Positions 43,802 through 51,974 of a stretch of DNA of 64,000 nucleotides are shown here, piece by piece (position 1 is the stretch's first letter; every line of letters starts with the position of its first letter). The notes beneath the pieces are model-generated. The model was given only the letters and a program-made list of their open reading frames with translations. It did no database searches and was not told the DNA's origin. Origin of the DNA: Rhodospirillales bacterium (GTDB lineage Bacteria > Pseudomonadota > Alphaproteobacteria > Rhodospirillales > Defluviicoccaceae); NCBI GenBank assembly GCA_016712595.1, contig JADJQT010000002.1, positions 434,001 to 498,000 of the forward strand. Reading direction: 5' to 3'. The position numbers were made by a program, and so were the translations under genes.

Positions 43802-44965
43802 TTAGGCAGCCTCTTCGCGAAGGTGACGGGTACGTTCGTAGAAATGGCGCAGGACATCCGCCGACGGTGCCGCCTTGCGGCGCTCCGCCCAATGACGAAT
43901 CAGCGCCAGCACCGCGTCCGCTTGCAGCGGCGGCAGTGCAAGGCCCATCTCGCCATACACGTGATGCACGGCGGCGAGGCCCGAATGCTTGCCGAGAACG
44001 ACGCGGTGTTCACGCCCGACGTCGATGGGATCGAGCGCCTGATAGGTCTCCTGGTCCCGCAGCAGTCCGTGGACGTGCAGGCCCGCCTCGTGGGTGAAGG
44101 CGCAGGCACCGACAATGCTCTTGCCCGGCGGAATGGGCCGGCCCGAGGCGCCGGCGACGAGTGCCGAGATGCGCGGCAGATGCTTGGAATTGATGCCGGT
44201 CGGCCGGCGGTAAAGCTGCTGCAGGGCGACGACGATTTCCTCCAGCGGCGCATTTCCGGCGCGCTCGCCGAGACCGTTGACGGTCGTGCTCACATGTGTC
44301 GCGCCGCCACGCACGGCGGCGAGGGAGGTCGCCGTTGCAAGGCCGAGATCGTCGTGGGCGTGGATTTCCAACTCGATACGGCAGCGGCGACGCAGGTCGC
44401 GGAACGCATCGAGCGCGGCGAAGGGATCGAGCACGCCCAGCGTGTCGGCATAGCGAAACCGCACGGCGCCTGACCGTTCCGCGGCCTCGAGCACACGCCA
44501 CAGGAAATCCGTATCGGCACGCGACGAGTCCTCGCCGCCGATATGCACCCGCAATCCCCTGTAGCGCGCGTATTCGGTGATTTCAATCACCTGACCCAGT
44601 AACCAGGCCCGGTCGCGACCAAGTTTGCCGGCGATCTGGCGGTCCGAAACCGGCACGGACACATTCACGGTCTCAAGCCCACAGGCGACGGCCGCATCAA
44701 CGTCACTGCGCCTGGCGCGGCACCAGCCGATTGCCCGCGCGGAAAGCCCGAGATCGAGAATGGCGCGGATGGCGTCACGCTCTTCCTCGCCCATCGCCGG
44801 CATGCCGACTTCCAGCTCGGGTACGCCGGCAGCATCGAGCGCGGCGGCGATAGCGATTTTCTCGCCGAGATTGAAGGCGACACCAGCGGTCTGCTCACCG
44901 TCGCGCAAGGTGGTGTCGTTGATGAAGATGGGAGCGTGTCTGGACGCCGCGAGCCGGTCGTTCAT
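43802..44965 (-). CDS. nifV: Homocitrate synthase NifV
   Basis: Condenses acetyl-CoA and 2-oxoglutarate to homocitrate, the organic ligand of FeMo-cofactor. The 387-residue protein is a DRE-TIM metallolyase: INDTTLRDGEQTAGVAFNL near the N terminus carries the catalytic Arg and the metal-binding Asp, and LEIHAHDDLGLATATSLA holds the two metal His. The short C-terminal part after GLHVHGLLRDQETYQALDP is as in NifV, without the regulatory domain of isopropylmalate synthase. It follows iscA by 28 bases and abuts nifW. Normal length. Confidence 0.95.
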   Translation of the reverse strand: MNDRLAASRHAPIFINDTTLRDGEQTAGVAFNLGEKIAIAAALDAAGVPELEVGMPAMGEEERDAIRAILDLGLSARAIGWCRARRSDVDAAVACGLETVNVSVPVSDRQIAGKLGRDRAWLLGQVIEITEYARYRGLRVHIGGEDSSRADTDFLWRVLEAAERSGAVRFRYADTLGVLDPFAALDAFRDLRRRCRIELEIHAHDDLGLATATSLAAVRGGATHVSTTVNGLGERAGNAPLEEIVVALQQLYRRPTGINSKHLPRISALVAGASGRPIPPGKSIVGACAFTHEAGLHVHGLLRDQETYQALDPIDVGREHRVVLGKHSGLAAVHHVYGEMGLALPPLQADAVLALIRHWAERRKAAPSADVLRHFYERTRHLREEAA

Positions 44966-44993
44966 GGGAGTGTCAGACCTCGACCGAAAACCG

Positions 44994-45314
44994 TCAGGAA
45001 AACGACTTACCGCAACTGCAGGTGTTGCCGGCGTTCGGATTGTCGAAAACGAAGCCGGAGGTCTCGAGCGAGTCGACGAAATCGATGTTCATGCCCTCGA
45101 TGATCGGCAGGCTCAACGGATCGACGAACAGCTTCACGCCGTCGAACTCGTAGACCTCGTCGTCGGCGTTGGCGGAGGTATCAAGACCAAGTTTGTACTG
45201 CATGCCGGCGCAGCCGCCCTGCTCGACCATGATGCGCAGGCCCGTCGCACCGTCCTTGCTCTGATCGATAAGCCGGCGGATGACGGACTTGGCGCTTTCG
45301 CTGATCGCTACCAT
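44994..45314 (-). CDS. iscA: HesB/IscA-family iron-sulfur carrier of the nif cluster
   Basis: A-type Fe-S carrier of 106 residues that delivers clusters to target proteins. The three conserved cysteines are present: one in QGGCAGMQYKLGLD and two in NTCSCGKSFS at the C terminus. GGAGG stands five bases before the ATG at 45314; the frame continues upstream but without support. It leads the group iscA-nifV-nifW and has a sigma-54 promoter 44 bases upstream, so it is the nif-specific copy. nifU and nifS, its usual partners, are not in the window. Confidence 0.93.
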   Translation of the reverse strand: MVAISESAKSVIRRLIDQSKDGATGLRIMVEQGGCAGMQYKLGLDTSANADDEVYEFDGVKLFVDPLSLPIIEGMNIDFVDSLETSGFVFDNPNAGNTCSCGKSFS

Positions 45315-45357
45315 GGTATCCTCCACGACAAACGGTTGGTTATCGCTATGGGGCAAA

Positions 45358-45372
45358 GCAATTCGCATGCCA
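45358..45372 (-). promoter_or_regulatory. Sigma-54 (RpoN) promoter of iscA-nifV-nifW
   Basis: On the minus strand TGGCAT-GCGAA-TTGC, a match to the -24/-12 pattern (TGGCAY-N5-TTGC) with correct GG/GC spacing. It differs from the nifB promoter core by one base. Start of transcription is expected near 45347, about 33 bases before the iscA ATG. The only NifA-site candidate upstream, TGT-N10-ACG at 45444-45459, misses one base. Confidence 0.65.
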
Positions 45373-45509
45373 GCAACGAATGCCCTGTTCTAGATGAAAT
45401 CTACCGCGACGGCCGGTCAAGCGCGCACGACACCACCGTCGGTTTTGTTGGAAAATCGACGCGGCGACAGGCGCTCCTGGCTGCTGGACAGGAGAGCGGA
45501 CGCTAGGAG

Positions 45510-46130
45510 CTAGGTGCGCATGTCGGGAAACTGCAGCCGCGCCAGAGGCTCGCCCTGCTCGTCGCCGAAGCAATGGGCGTAATCAGAGCAAACATCACAG
45601 ACCGGCGACTTGCAGATGAGCACACCCTCGCGCAGGCACAGCTCGCGATAGAAGAACTTCTTCCACTTCATGTCCCCCTGATTGCGGCAGGCAAGGGCTT
45701 CGAAGTGGCGATGGAGCAGGCGACTGAGATCCGAGCGGTTAAACAGGCCGAGGTCCTGCCAGAGATGGTTGGGGCGCAGCGAGCGTCGGGCGATGATCGC
45801 GGCGAGCCACTGTTCCTCGATCGTGCCCCGGCGGCAGTGCTCAAGCAGCAGGCGGCGCAGATCCGGCTCTTCGATCGAGTCTTCGCCCGGCCCGGCGCTC
45901 GGTGGGAGCGGCGGGATGAGACTGGCGCCATCGGGGAAGTAGGCGTTGAACAGACGGGTGAGGTTCGAGGGGGTGAGCCCCAGTGCTTCGGTCAGAGGAC
46001 GTTCCTGCTCGGCCGCTCCCACCGAGACGGCGCAGGCGAAGACGTGCCGGTCGAACGCATCGCCCTTGCCGTGGGCGACGAGTTCGACATAAAGAGTCCG
46101 ACCGCCGGATGGGCTGCCGAGCAGGGTCAT
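45510..46130 (-). CDS. nifQ: NifQ, molybdenum donor for FeMo-cofactor synthesis
   Basis: Iron-molybdenum-sulfur protein that hands Mo to NifEN/NifH during cofactor assembly. The C-terminal motif C-x4-C-x2-C-x5-C, diagnostic for NifQ, is complete in CKSPVCDVCSDYAHC. The 206-residue protein is otherwise helical, with ARRSLRPNHLWQDLGLFNRS as conserved middle. The ATG at 46130 shares a base with the stop of fdxB (TGATG), so the two are coupled, and nifQ ends the nifEN operon. An upstream extension of the frame overlaps fdxB and is ignored. Confidence 0.93.
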   Translation of the reverse strand: MTLLGSPSGGRTLYVELVAHGKGDAFDRHVFACAVSVGAAEQERPLTEALGLTPSNLTRLFNAYFPDGASLIPPLPPSAGPGEDSIEEPDLRRLLLEHCRRGTIEEQWLAAIIARRSLRPNHLWQDLGLFNRSDLSRLLHRHFEALACRNQGDMKWKKFFYRELCLREGVLICKSPVCDVCSDYAHCFGDEQGEPLARLQFPDMRT

Positions 46131-46420
46131 CACAGTGCAGAGGCTGGGATGTGGTTGATCGCCTTCGATCCGCAGACCATCGAACAGGCGTTGCATCCGA
46201 TGCACTTGCCCTTCTGGACGACGATGGTTACGATCCGCTCCATCTCCTCGTCACCGACCGGGCAGGTCTCGCCCTCCTCGGTGAGGCCCTGCATGTCAAG
46301 CACGCCGTGGGCGCAGACCTTTTGGCAGCGGCCGCAGCCGATGCATTTTTCCTCGTCGACGGATTCGATGTAGAGCGGAACCCACGGTGTTCCGTCTCGG
46401 GTCAGTGGTTGTGCTTCCAT
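46130..46420 (-). CDS. fdxB: Nif-specific ferredoxin III, 2[4Fe-4S]
   Basis: Ferredoxin of 96 residues with two cluster motifs far apart: CIGCGRCQKVC near residue 26 and CIGCNACSMVC near residue 73. The long insertion between them is a mark of the FdxB/ferredoxin III family found between nifX and nifQ. Likely role: electrons for cofactor assembly or for nitrogenase. GAGAGG precedes the ATG. It is preceded by the DUF269 gene (34 bases) and overlaps nifQ. Confidence 0.94.
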   Translation of the reverse strand: MEAQPLTRDGTPWVPLYIESVDEEKCIGCGRCQKVCAHGVLDMQGLTEEGETCPVGDEEMERIVTIVVQKGKCIGCNACSMVCGSKAINHIPASAL

Positions 46421-46454
46421 TAATTCCTCTCCCTTACGCTGGAGTGGTGGCCCG

Positions 46455-46937
46455 TCAGGCCTGGGCCACTTCCGGATAGGCTTCGATGTTCTTCGCCGCG
46501 TCGGCCACGAGTTTCTCGCCCTCGGCGGCGAGCACGGCGAGCGATTCGAAACCGAAACGATTGACGTCGCGCAGCACGCGGCTGGTGACGACGAGTTTGC
46601 CGACGATCAGCACCACCCGCCCGAATCCCTCGTGAGTGAGCTTGATGATCGGCGTTGCGATCATGCCGACCCGCTGTTCAAGCGCGAGGCCGACGGCGGC
46701 GTAATATTGGTCGATGCGCCACAGCAGCTTGGCGTCCGGATCGCCGATGATCGGCATGGTCCGGCGTTGGGCGCGGGTGACGATGTAGCCGGCGAGGAGT
46801 TCGCTGTCCGACTTTCGCTCCCAGAAGCCGGTGGTATCGTGCGCACGCATCTGACGAACGAGCGCGCGAATGAACGGCGTGGCGAGCGCGGCGGCCTCGG
46901 AGTCGTCTTCGCTCGAGAGCGGTGCGTCGGGAGTCAT
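46455..46937 (-). CDS. NifX-associated nitrogen fixation protein (DUF269)
   Basis: Protein of 160 residues of the family always found after nifX, DUF269. The conserved core runs from FIRALVRQMRAHDTTGFWER through KLLWRIDQYYAAVGLALE to VLIVGKLVVTSRVLRDVNRF. Its exact role is unknown; binding of FeMo-co precursors or regulation of assembly has been discussed. The ATG overlaps the nifX stop (ATGA), so translation is coupled. No cysteine motif and no membrane segment. Confidence 0.9.
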   Translation of the reverse strand: MTPDAPLSSEDDSEAAALATPFIRALVRQMRAHDTTGFWERKSDSELLAGYIVTRAQRRTMPIIGDPDAKLLWRIDQYYAAVGLALEQRVGMIATPIIKLTHEGFGRVVLIVGKLVVTSRVLRDVNRFGFESLAVLAAEGEKLVADAAKNIEAYPEVAQA

Positions 46938-47353
46938 TCCTCGTCCTCGTCGATAAAGTCGTGATTGGCCGTAACGCCCCCCTTGAGAGCCTTGCGCAAC
47001 CACGGCGGCGGGGTGCCATTCAGCATCGTGCGCAGGCGCTCGAGAATGTCGCCAATCGGCTCCGGCTTCGGCAGTTTGACCGGATGGATCTGATGGCTGA
47101 CGACCTTCGCCGCCGCCGGTCCGCCGATCGCCAGCACGAACAGCAGCGAGCAGCCGTCGATGGCTTCCAGGCGCGATGCCAGTCGGTCGTCGCCGGTCCC
47201 GTGCTGGCCGTCCTCGTTGCTTGCCTGATCGAACCGCACCGCCTCGACGAACTTGTACCCCTCTTGCGAAAGGTCGTAGATCGCGAGGTTGCGGGCGCCG
47301 CCAAAGTGGGCGTCCATCGTGTGCAGGTCCTGTGTCGCGAACGCGACCTTCAT
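46934..47353 (-). CDS. nifX: NifX, FeMo-cofactor precursor carrier
   Basis: Carries NifB-co and related precursors between NifB and NifEN. The domain is the dinitrogenase iron-molybdenum cofactor fold: MKVAFATQDLHTMDAHFGGA at the start and DGCSLLFVLAIGGPAAAKVV with the P-x-K/E pattern further on. The ATG at 47353 has AAGGAGG four bases before it, the best ribosome site in the cluster. A second in-frame ATG at 47428, overlapping the nifN end and with GAGGA upstream, would add 25 residues such as MLRLKLVDTNAEP, which some rhizobial NifX proteins have. The C-terminal tail (HDFIDEDEE) is acidic. Confidence 0.9.
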   Translation of the reverse strand: MKVAFATQDLHTMDAHFGGARNLAIYDLSQEGYKFVEAVRFDQASNEDGQHGTGDDRLASRLEAIDGCSLLFVLAIGGPAAAKVVSHQIHPVKLPKPEPIGDILERLRTMLNGTPPPWLRKALKGGVTANHDFIDEDEE

Positions 47354-47405
47354 GTGTCCTCCTTGTCCCTCAGCGGTTGGCCGGCTCATCGGCTCCGCGT
47401 TTGTG

Positions 47406-48776
47406 TCAACCAGCTTGAGCCTGAGCATGGTGTTCTTCCTCGAGAAGTTCGTGCGCGTTCCCGCCCACCGCCGCGTGAGCGCCGGCTGCGTGATCGAGCA
47501 AGAGATTGGCGAGATCAAAGATCAGGCAGCGCGTCCCGCGATAGCCGACGGAAACGCGCTGCGGGCCGCCCAGTCGGTCGAACACCGGAAAACCAAGGCG
47601 AAACAGCGGAAGGCCAAGACGCTCGGCCAGCTCACGCGCGTGGCTGTTGGCGATGACGAGATCGCAGCCGTGCGCCGCCTTCTCCAGGTCGCCCAGGTCG
47701 CCGACGAGGACCCGCGCCGCCGGCACGCGTGCCGCCGCCGGTGATGGGCAGGGAATGACAGCCGCGCCGACGTGCGCGCCCATTGCGGCGAGCAAGGCGG
47801 CGACGGCGAGCAGCAGGTCGCTCTCCGCGGCGATGGCGATGTGTTTGCCTTCGAAGAAAAAGTGGCCATCGAGCATGGCGTCGATCAGCCGGGAGCGCTC
47901 GCGTTTGACCCGTTCCGGCGCCGGCGTTCCGCTCACCTCCATCAGCGCGGCGATGAAGGCATCGCTGGCGGCAAGACCGGTGACGTGATCGAACAGGCGA
48001 AAGGGAACCCCCGTCCGGCGGGTCAGGGCTTCGGCCGCCGGGCGCATGTGCTCGCCCATGGCGAAGGTCACGGCTGACCGGCCGAGTTCGCGGATCGCCG
48101 CCGGCGGCGTGCCGCCGAGCGACGTCGGGATGTGATGGTCGGGAACGTGTCCATCGAGCGAGCCGGCGAGGTCGGGCAGGATCAGCGGCGATAATCCGAA
48201 ACTCTCGATGATCTCGCGGATCTCCTCGGCGTCCGCGGGGGTTAGGTGGCTGCCGGCGAGCACGTTGACCTGGCGCAGGGTCCGCGGTCCGCGCTCTTCG
48301 GGCACGAGCGTCTCGATCATCGCCTTAACCGACGCGCCCCAGCCCTCCTCGAGGCTGCCGCCATAATCCGGGGTCGAGGCGTAAACGAGGTCGAGATCGT
48401 GCCATTCGGGGTGACGCTCGCGCATCGCCTTGAGTTCGGCGCCAATGTCCTCGCCGCGGGTCTCGGTCAGGGCGGTCGATAAGATGCCGATCAGCTTCGG
48501 CTGGTTGCGCTCGCGGATGTTGCCGATCGCCGCCTCGACGTTGTCGGCGCCGCCGAGGATCGTCGTCAGCTCGCTCATCGCCGTCGTCTGCAGCGGGATC
48601 GCCTCGTGGAAATGGCGGACCATCAGCACCAGGGCGAACGCCGTGCAGCCCTGGCTGCCGTGGAACAGCGGCAGCGATCCGTCGACGCCGAGGAAGGCCA
48701 TCGCCCCGCCGAGGGCCGGACTCACCTTCAGCGGGTTGACGGCACAAGCCTTCGTGGAGGGAACGACCTCGGTCAT
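47406..48776 (-). CDS. nifN: Nitrogenase iron-molybdenum cofactor biosynthesis protein NifN
   Basis: Beta-like subunit of the NifEN scaffold on which the FeMo-cofactor precursor is finished with Mo and homocitrate. The 456-residue protein shows the NifK-related pattern KACAVNPLKVSPALGGAMAF and LFHGSQGCTAFALVLMVRHF, with cysteines for a 4Fe-4S cluster shared with NifE. The ATG overlaps the nifE stop by four bases (ATGA), so synthesis of the two is coupled. The C-terminal end, rich in His, Ala and Glu (LLEEEHHAQAQAG), is not conserved in the family. Normal length. Confidence 0.95.
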   Translation of the reverse strand: MTEVVPSTKACAVNPLKVSPALGGAMAFLGVDGSLPLFHGSQGCTAFALVLMVRHFHEAIPLQTTAMSELTTILGGADNVEAAIGNIRERNQPKLIGILSTALTETRGEDIGAELKAMRERHPEWHDLDLVYASTPDYGGSLEEGWGASVKAMIETLVPEERGPRTLRQVNVLAGSHLTPADAEEIREIIESFGLSPLILPDLAGSLDGHVPDHHIPTSLGGTPPAAIRELGRSAVTFAMGEHMRPAAEALTRRTGVPFRLFDHVTGLAASDAFIAALMEVSGTPAPERVKRERSRLIDAMLDGHFFFEGKHIAIAAESDLLLAVAALLAAMGAHVGAAVIPCPSPAAARVPAARVLVGDLGDLEKAAHGCDLVIANSHARELAERLGLPLFRLGFPVFDRLGGPQRVSVGYRGTRCLIFDLANLLLDHAAGAHAAVGGNAHELLEEEHHAQAQAG

Positions 48777-50203
48777 GCATGCATCTCCGCCGCAACCGGC
48801 TCGGCTTCGCCAGCCGACCCGAAGGCGGCATCCCAGGGCGCCGGTCGGCGGATTTCCGGCCAGACTGGATTGTTCAGCTCGCCGTCGATGCGCCGGACCA
48901 GCTCGATCATGCCGTCGTAGCCGGCGTAGGCGTGATGGCGCTCCTGGTTGATGTCGAGCCACGGGGTCTTGGTCTTCAGCGCCACGAACTGCGTGCGGCC
49001 GCCCGACATCAGGATGTCGGCCTCACCGTCGGAGAGCATCTTGTACATCTGCTTGGCGGGGATCTGGTCGACCATCGGCGCGTCTTCGCCCATCAGTTCC
49101 CTGATCCGCTCCTTGTCCTCGTCGGTCGACTTGCGCACCGAGGTTCCGACGATGACCATGCCGATCTCGTGCAGCGCCGAGACCACCGACCACGACTTGA
49201 CGCCGCCGGTGTAGAGCAGCACGCGCTTGCCGGCGAGGCGTTCGCGGTAGGGGGCGAGCGCGGCGAAGGCGCGGGCCTCTTCTTCGGCGATCAGCGCTTC
49301 GGTGCGCTCGAGCAGGTCCGCCGGCGCGCCGCGGGAAATGAGAAGGCGGGCCAGCGTGCGCAGGCTCATCGATGTATCGGCGATGCCGTAGAACGAGCCC
49401 TCGAAATAGGGGATCTCCCAACGCTCCTGCATCTGCCGGGCGAGGGAGACGAGTGCCTGCGAGCAGACCACCATGTTGACGCGGGCGCGATGCGCCGCCG
49501 CAACCTGGTGATAGCGGGCGTCGCCGGTAATCGGCGCCAGGATGCGAATGCCGAGGCGGGCGAACAGCGGCTGCACCTGCCAGAGCTCGCCGGCGACATT
49601 GTACTCGCCGAGAACGTTGATATCGAACGGAGTGGTCGTCTCCGGCTCGAGCGTGCCGATCACATGATCAAGCAAGGCCTCGCCAGCGAGCTTGTTGCCG
49701 AGATTCTTCGAGCCGGCAAAGCCGGGTGCGTTGACCGGGATCACCGGTGTGCCGAGCCGCTCGCTCGCCGCCCGGCAGACCGCCTCGACGTCGTCACCGA
49801 TGAGCGCGGTCACGCAGGTGACATAGACGAAGACGGCGGGAGGATGACGCTCGTGCACGATCTCCTTGATCGCGCGGTAAAGCTTTTTCTCGCCGCCGTG
49901 AATGATGTCGAGCTCGCCAAGGTCGGTGGTGAAGCCGGTGCGGTAGAGGGTGGGGCCGCTGGATGCCGAATTGCGGCTGTCCCAGCTATTGCCCTCGCAG
50001 GCGATCGGTCCGTGCACTAGGTGCGCCGCGTCGGTGATCGGCTGCAACGCAATCTTGGCGCCGTCGAAGGCGCAGCCGCCGGCGGCGGCGCCCGGGGTCA
50101 ACGACTTGGCTGAACATCCGCGCTTGCGTTCCTTCTCCGATTTCTCCTGATTGTGGGAACAGCCGGGCTCGTTGAAGACCTTGGCGAGCTTGTCCTTCAG
50201 CAT
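48773..50203 (-). CDS. nifE: Nitrogenase iron-molybdenum cofactor biosynthesis protein NifE
   Basis: Alpha-like subunit of the NifEN scaffold, 476 residues. NifD-related landmarks: FNEPGCSHNQEKSEKERKRG at the start, HGPIACEGNSWDSRNS and YVTCVTALIGDDVEAVC with the cluster cysteines, and later TGGVKSWSVVSALHEIGMVI. The ATG at 50203 (GGGGAG seven bases before) gives the family-standard start MLKDKLAKVFNEPG; an ATG 14 codons upstream also has a G-rich site. It follows nifK after 112 bases with a hairpin, and no own sigma-54 promoter was found there, so it probably shares the nifHDK transcript. Confidence 0.95.
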   Translation of the reverse strand: MLKDKLAKVFNEPGCSHNQEKSEKERKRGCSAKSLTPGAAAGGCAFDGAKIALQPITDAAHLVHGPIACEGNSWDSRNSASSGPTLYRTGFTTDLGELDIIHGGEKKLYRAIKEIVHERHPPAVFVYVTCVTALIGDDVEAVCRAASERLGTPVIPVNAPGFAGSKNLGNKLAGEALLDHVIGTLEPETTTPFDINVLGEYNVAGELWQVQPLFARLGIRILAPITGDARYHQVAAAHRARVNMVVCSQALVSLARQMQERWEIPYFEGSFYGIADTSMSLRTLARLLISRGAPADLLERTEALIAEEEARAFAALAPYRERLAGKRVLLYTGGVKSWSVVSALHEIGMVIVGTSVRKSTDEDKERIRELMGEDAPMVDQIPAKQMYKMLSDGEADILMSGGRTQFVALKTKTPWLDINQERHHAYAGYDGMIELVRRIDGELNNPVWPEIRRPAPWDAAFGSAGEAEPVAAEMHA

Positions 50204-50262
50204 GTGGGCTCTCCCCGGGAAAGCGTCGGTCGTACTGCGGGTCATCTTCCCCCCGCCGCGAG

Positions 50263-50284
50263 CCTCCCCCGTATACGGGAGAGG
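50263..50284 (-). terminator. Hairpin between nifK and nifE
   Basis: Palindrome CCTCCCCCGTA/TACGGGAGAGG, 11 pairs with one C-A mismatch, 31 bases after the nifK stop. No T-tract; more likely a partial terminator or a 3' stabiliser of nifHDK mRNA than a full stop, since nifE has no visible promoter. Confidence 0.45.
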
Positions 50285-50315
50285 GCGGGCGAGGCGGTGG
50301 GTTGACGTGGCGATA

Positions 50316-51857
50316 TCAGCGGGTCAGATCGAAGCTGACATCGGTCTTGCCGGCGATGTTGGTCTCGCTGTCCATCACGTCGAACACCTTGTCGAGGATT
50401 TGAACGAGAACGCGGATCGCACCTTCGTAGCCGAATTGCGGGAAGCGGTGGTGGTGGTGACGGTCGAAGATCGGGAAGTTGAGCCGGATCAGCGGGATAC
50501 CGCAATCGCGTTCAAGATACTTGCCGTAGCTGTTGCCGATCAGGAACTCGCTGGGCTCGGTGTGGAGCAGCGAGCGCATCGCCCACAGATCCTTGCCGGG
50601 CCAGATTTGGGCGCGCTTGCCGTACGGCGAGGCATCGACGATCGCCTTCATCTTCTTCGCCCAGGGCTTGGTGCCGTTGCTGCAAACGATGTGCATCGGC
50701 TCGGCGCCCATCTCGAGAAGGAACCGGGTCATGCCCATGCAGAAGTCGGGATCACCGAACAGGCTGAACGTCTTGCCGTGAACGTAGGCCATCGAGTCGG
50801 TCAGCGCGTCGATCAGGCGTCCGCGTTCCAGCTCGAGCTGCTTGGGGATCGGCTTGCCGGTGAGCTCCGAGATCTTCATCAGGAATTCGTCGGTGCCGGC
50901 GATGCCGAGCGGGTAGTGGAAGTTGACGACTTCTTGCTCGTTGGCCTTGCACAGCGCCAGGGACTTTTTCGAACAGTACTCCTGCAGGCTCACCGTCGCC
51001 TTGGCGTTGATCGCGTCCTTGCACTCGGCGATGGTGGTGCCGCCGGCGTACATGGTGAATTCGCCATTGACCGGCATGTCGTAGACGTCCGACGGATCGC
51101 AAAGGATCGTCGCCTCGACACCCATCAGCGCGAGGATGCGCTTGAGTTCGCGGATGTTGCCGACGCAATAGCCGTCGAAGCCGGGGATGATGTTGATCTT
51201 CTCAGTCGGCGTCGTGCGCGACTTGCCTTCCCAGAAGTTCTTCAGGATGCCTTCGAGCATGTTGTCGTAGCCGTCGACGTGGCTGCCGACGAACGACGGG
51301 GTGTGTGCGTAGGCGACGTCGAAGTCCTCGGGCACAGAGCCTTGCTGCTTGGCCTTGGCGACGAAGGCCTGCAGGTCGTCGCCGATGACCTCGGCGATGC
51401 AGGTCGTCGAAACGGCGATGATCTCCGGCTTGTATAGGGTGTACGAGTTCTTCAGCCCTTCGACCATGTTGTTGAGGCCACCGAACACCGCGGCATCCTC
51501 GGTCATGTTCGACGATACCGCCGACGACGGCTCCTTGAAGTGGCGTGACAGGTGCGAGCGGAAGTAGGCAGCGCAACCCTGCGAGCCGTGCACGAACGAC
51601 AGCGACTTCTCGAAGCCGGCGGCACAGAAGACGGCGCCCAGCGGCTGGCAGGCGCGCGCCGGATTGACGGTCAGGGATTCGCGAGCGAGGTTCTTCTCAC
51701 GATACTCCCAGCCCTTCATCCATTCGGCGACTTCTTGCACCTTCTCTTCGGACGGGCGGCATTCGAATTCCTCACGCTTGCGCGCGAACATCTCCTGATA
51801 TTCAGGCTCCTTGAATAGAGCGACGTGATCTTTGATCTGTTCTGCATTCTGCGGCAT
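50316..51857 (-). CDS. nifK: Nitrogenase molybdenum-iron protein beta chain
   Basis: Beta subunit of the MoFe protein, 513 residues, contributing to the P-cluster. Its cysteines are visible in NPARACQPLGAVFCAAGFEK, in FVHGSQGCAAYFRSHLSRHF and in VSTTCIAEVIGDDLQAFV. The C terminus VFDVMDSETNIAGKTDVSFD followed by LTR is typical, and NSYGKYLERDC sits where expected. The ATG has AGGAG nine bases ahead. It follows nifD after 117 bases that contain a hairpin. Intact and of normal length. Confidence 0.98.
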   Translation of the reverse strand: MPQNAEQIKDHVALFKEPEYQEMFARKREEFECRPSEEKVQEVAEWMKGWEYREKNLARESLTVNPARACQPLGAVFCAAGFEKSLSFVHGSQGCAAYFRSHLSRHFKEPSSAVSSNMTEDAAVFGGLNNMVEGLKNSYTLYKPEIIAVSTTCIAEVIGDDLQAFVAKAKQQGSVPEDFDVAYAHTPSFVGSHVDGYDNMLEGILKNFWEGKSRTTPTEKINIIPGFDGYCVGNIRELKRILALMGVEATILCDPSDVYDMPVNGEFTMYAGGTTIAECKDAINAKATVSLQEYCSKKSLALCKANEQEVVNFHYPLGIAGTDEFLMKISELTGKPIPKQLELERGRLIDALTDSMAYVHGKTFSLFGDPDFCMGMTRFLLEMGAEPMHIVCSNGTKPWAKKMKAIVDASPYGKRAQIWPGKDLWAMRSLLHTEPSEFLIGNSYGKYLERDCGIPLIRLNFPIFDRHHHHRFPQFGYEGAIRVLVQILDKVFDVMDSETNIAGKTDVSFDLTR

Positions 51858-51889
51858 TTAATCTTCTCCTAGCGGCTGTGCTTGCCCGA

Positions 51890-51918
51890 CCTTCCCTCCC
51901 GCATCGCGGTAGGGAAGG
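51890..51918 (-). other. Hairpin between nifD and nifK
   Basis: CCTTCCCT (51890-51897) pairs with AGGGAAGG (51911-51918), and an inner CCGC-ATC-GCGG extends the stem past one mismatch. It lies in the 117-base nifD-nifK gap and may tune relative NifD and NifK levels or protect mRNA. Confidence 0.5.
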
Positions 51919-51974
51919 CGGCCGGTGTGGCCTCAAGGCGGGCAAGACAGTCGAGACGGCGTCTCTCCGGGGGG

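Noticed and set aside
47354..47428. Longer NifX start at 47428
   Set aside because: The sequence resembles some longer NifX N termini, but the AAGGAGG site at the right distance from 47353 is stronger. Kept only as an alternative.
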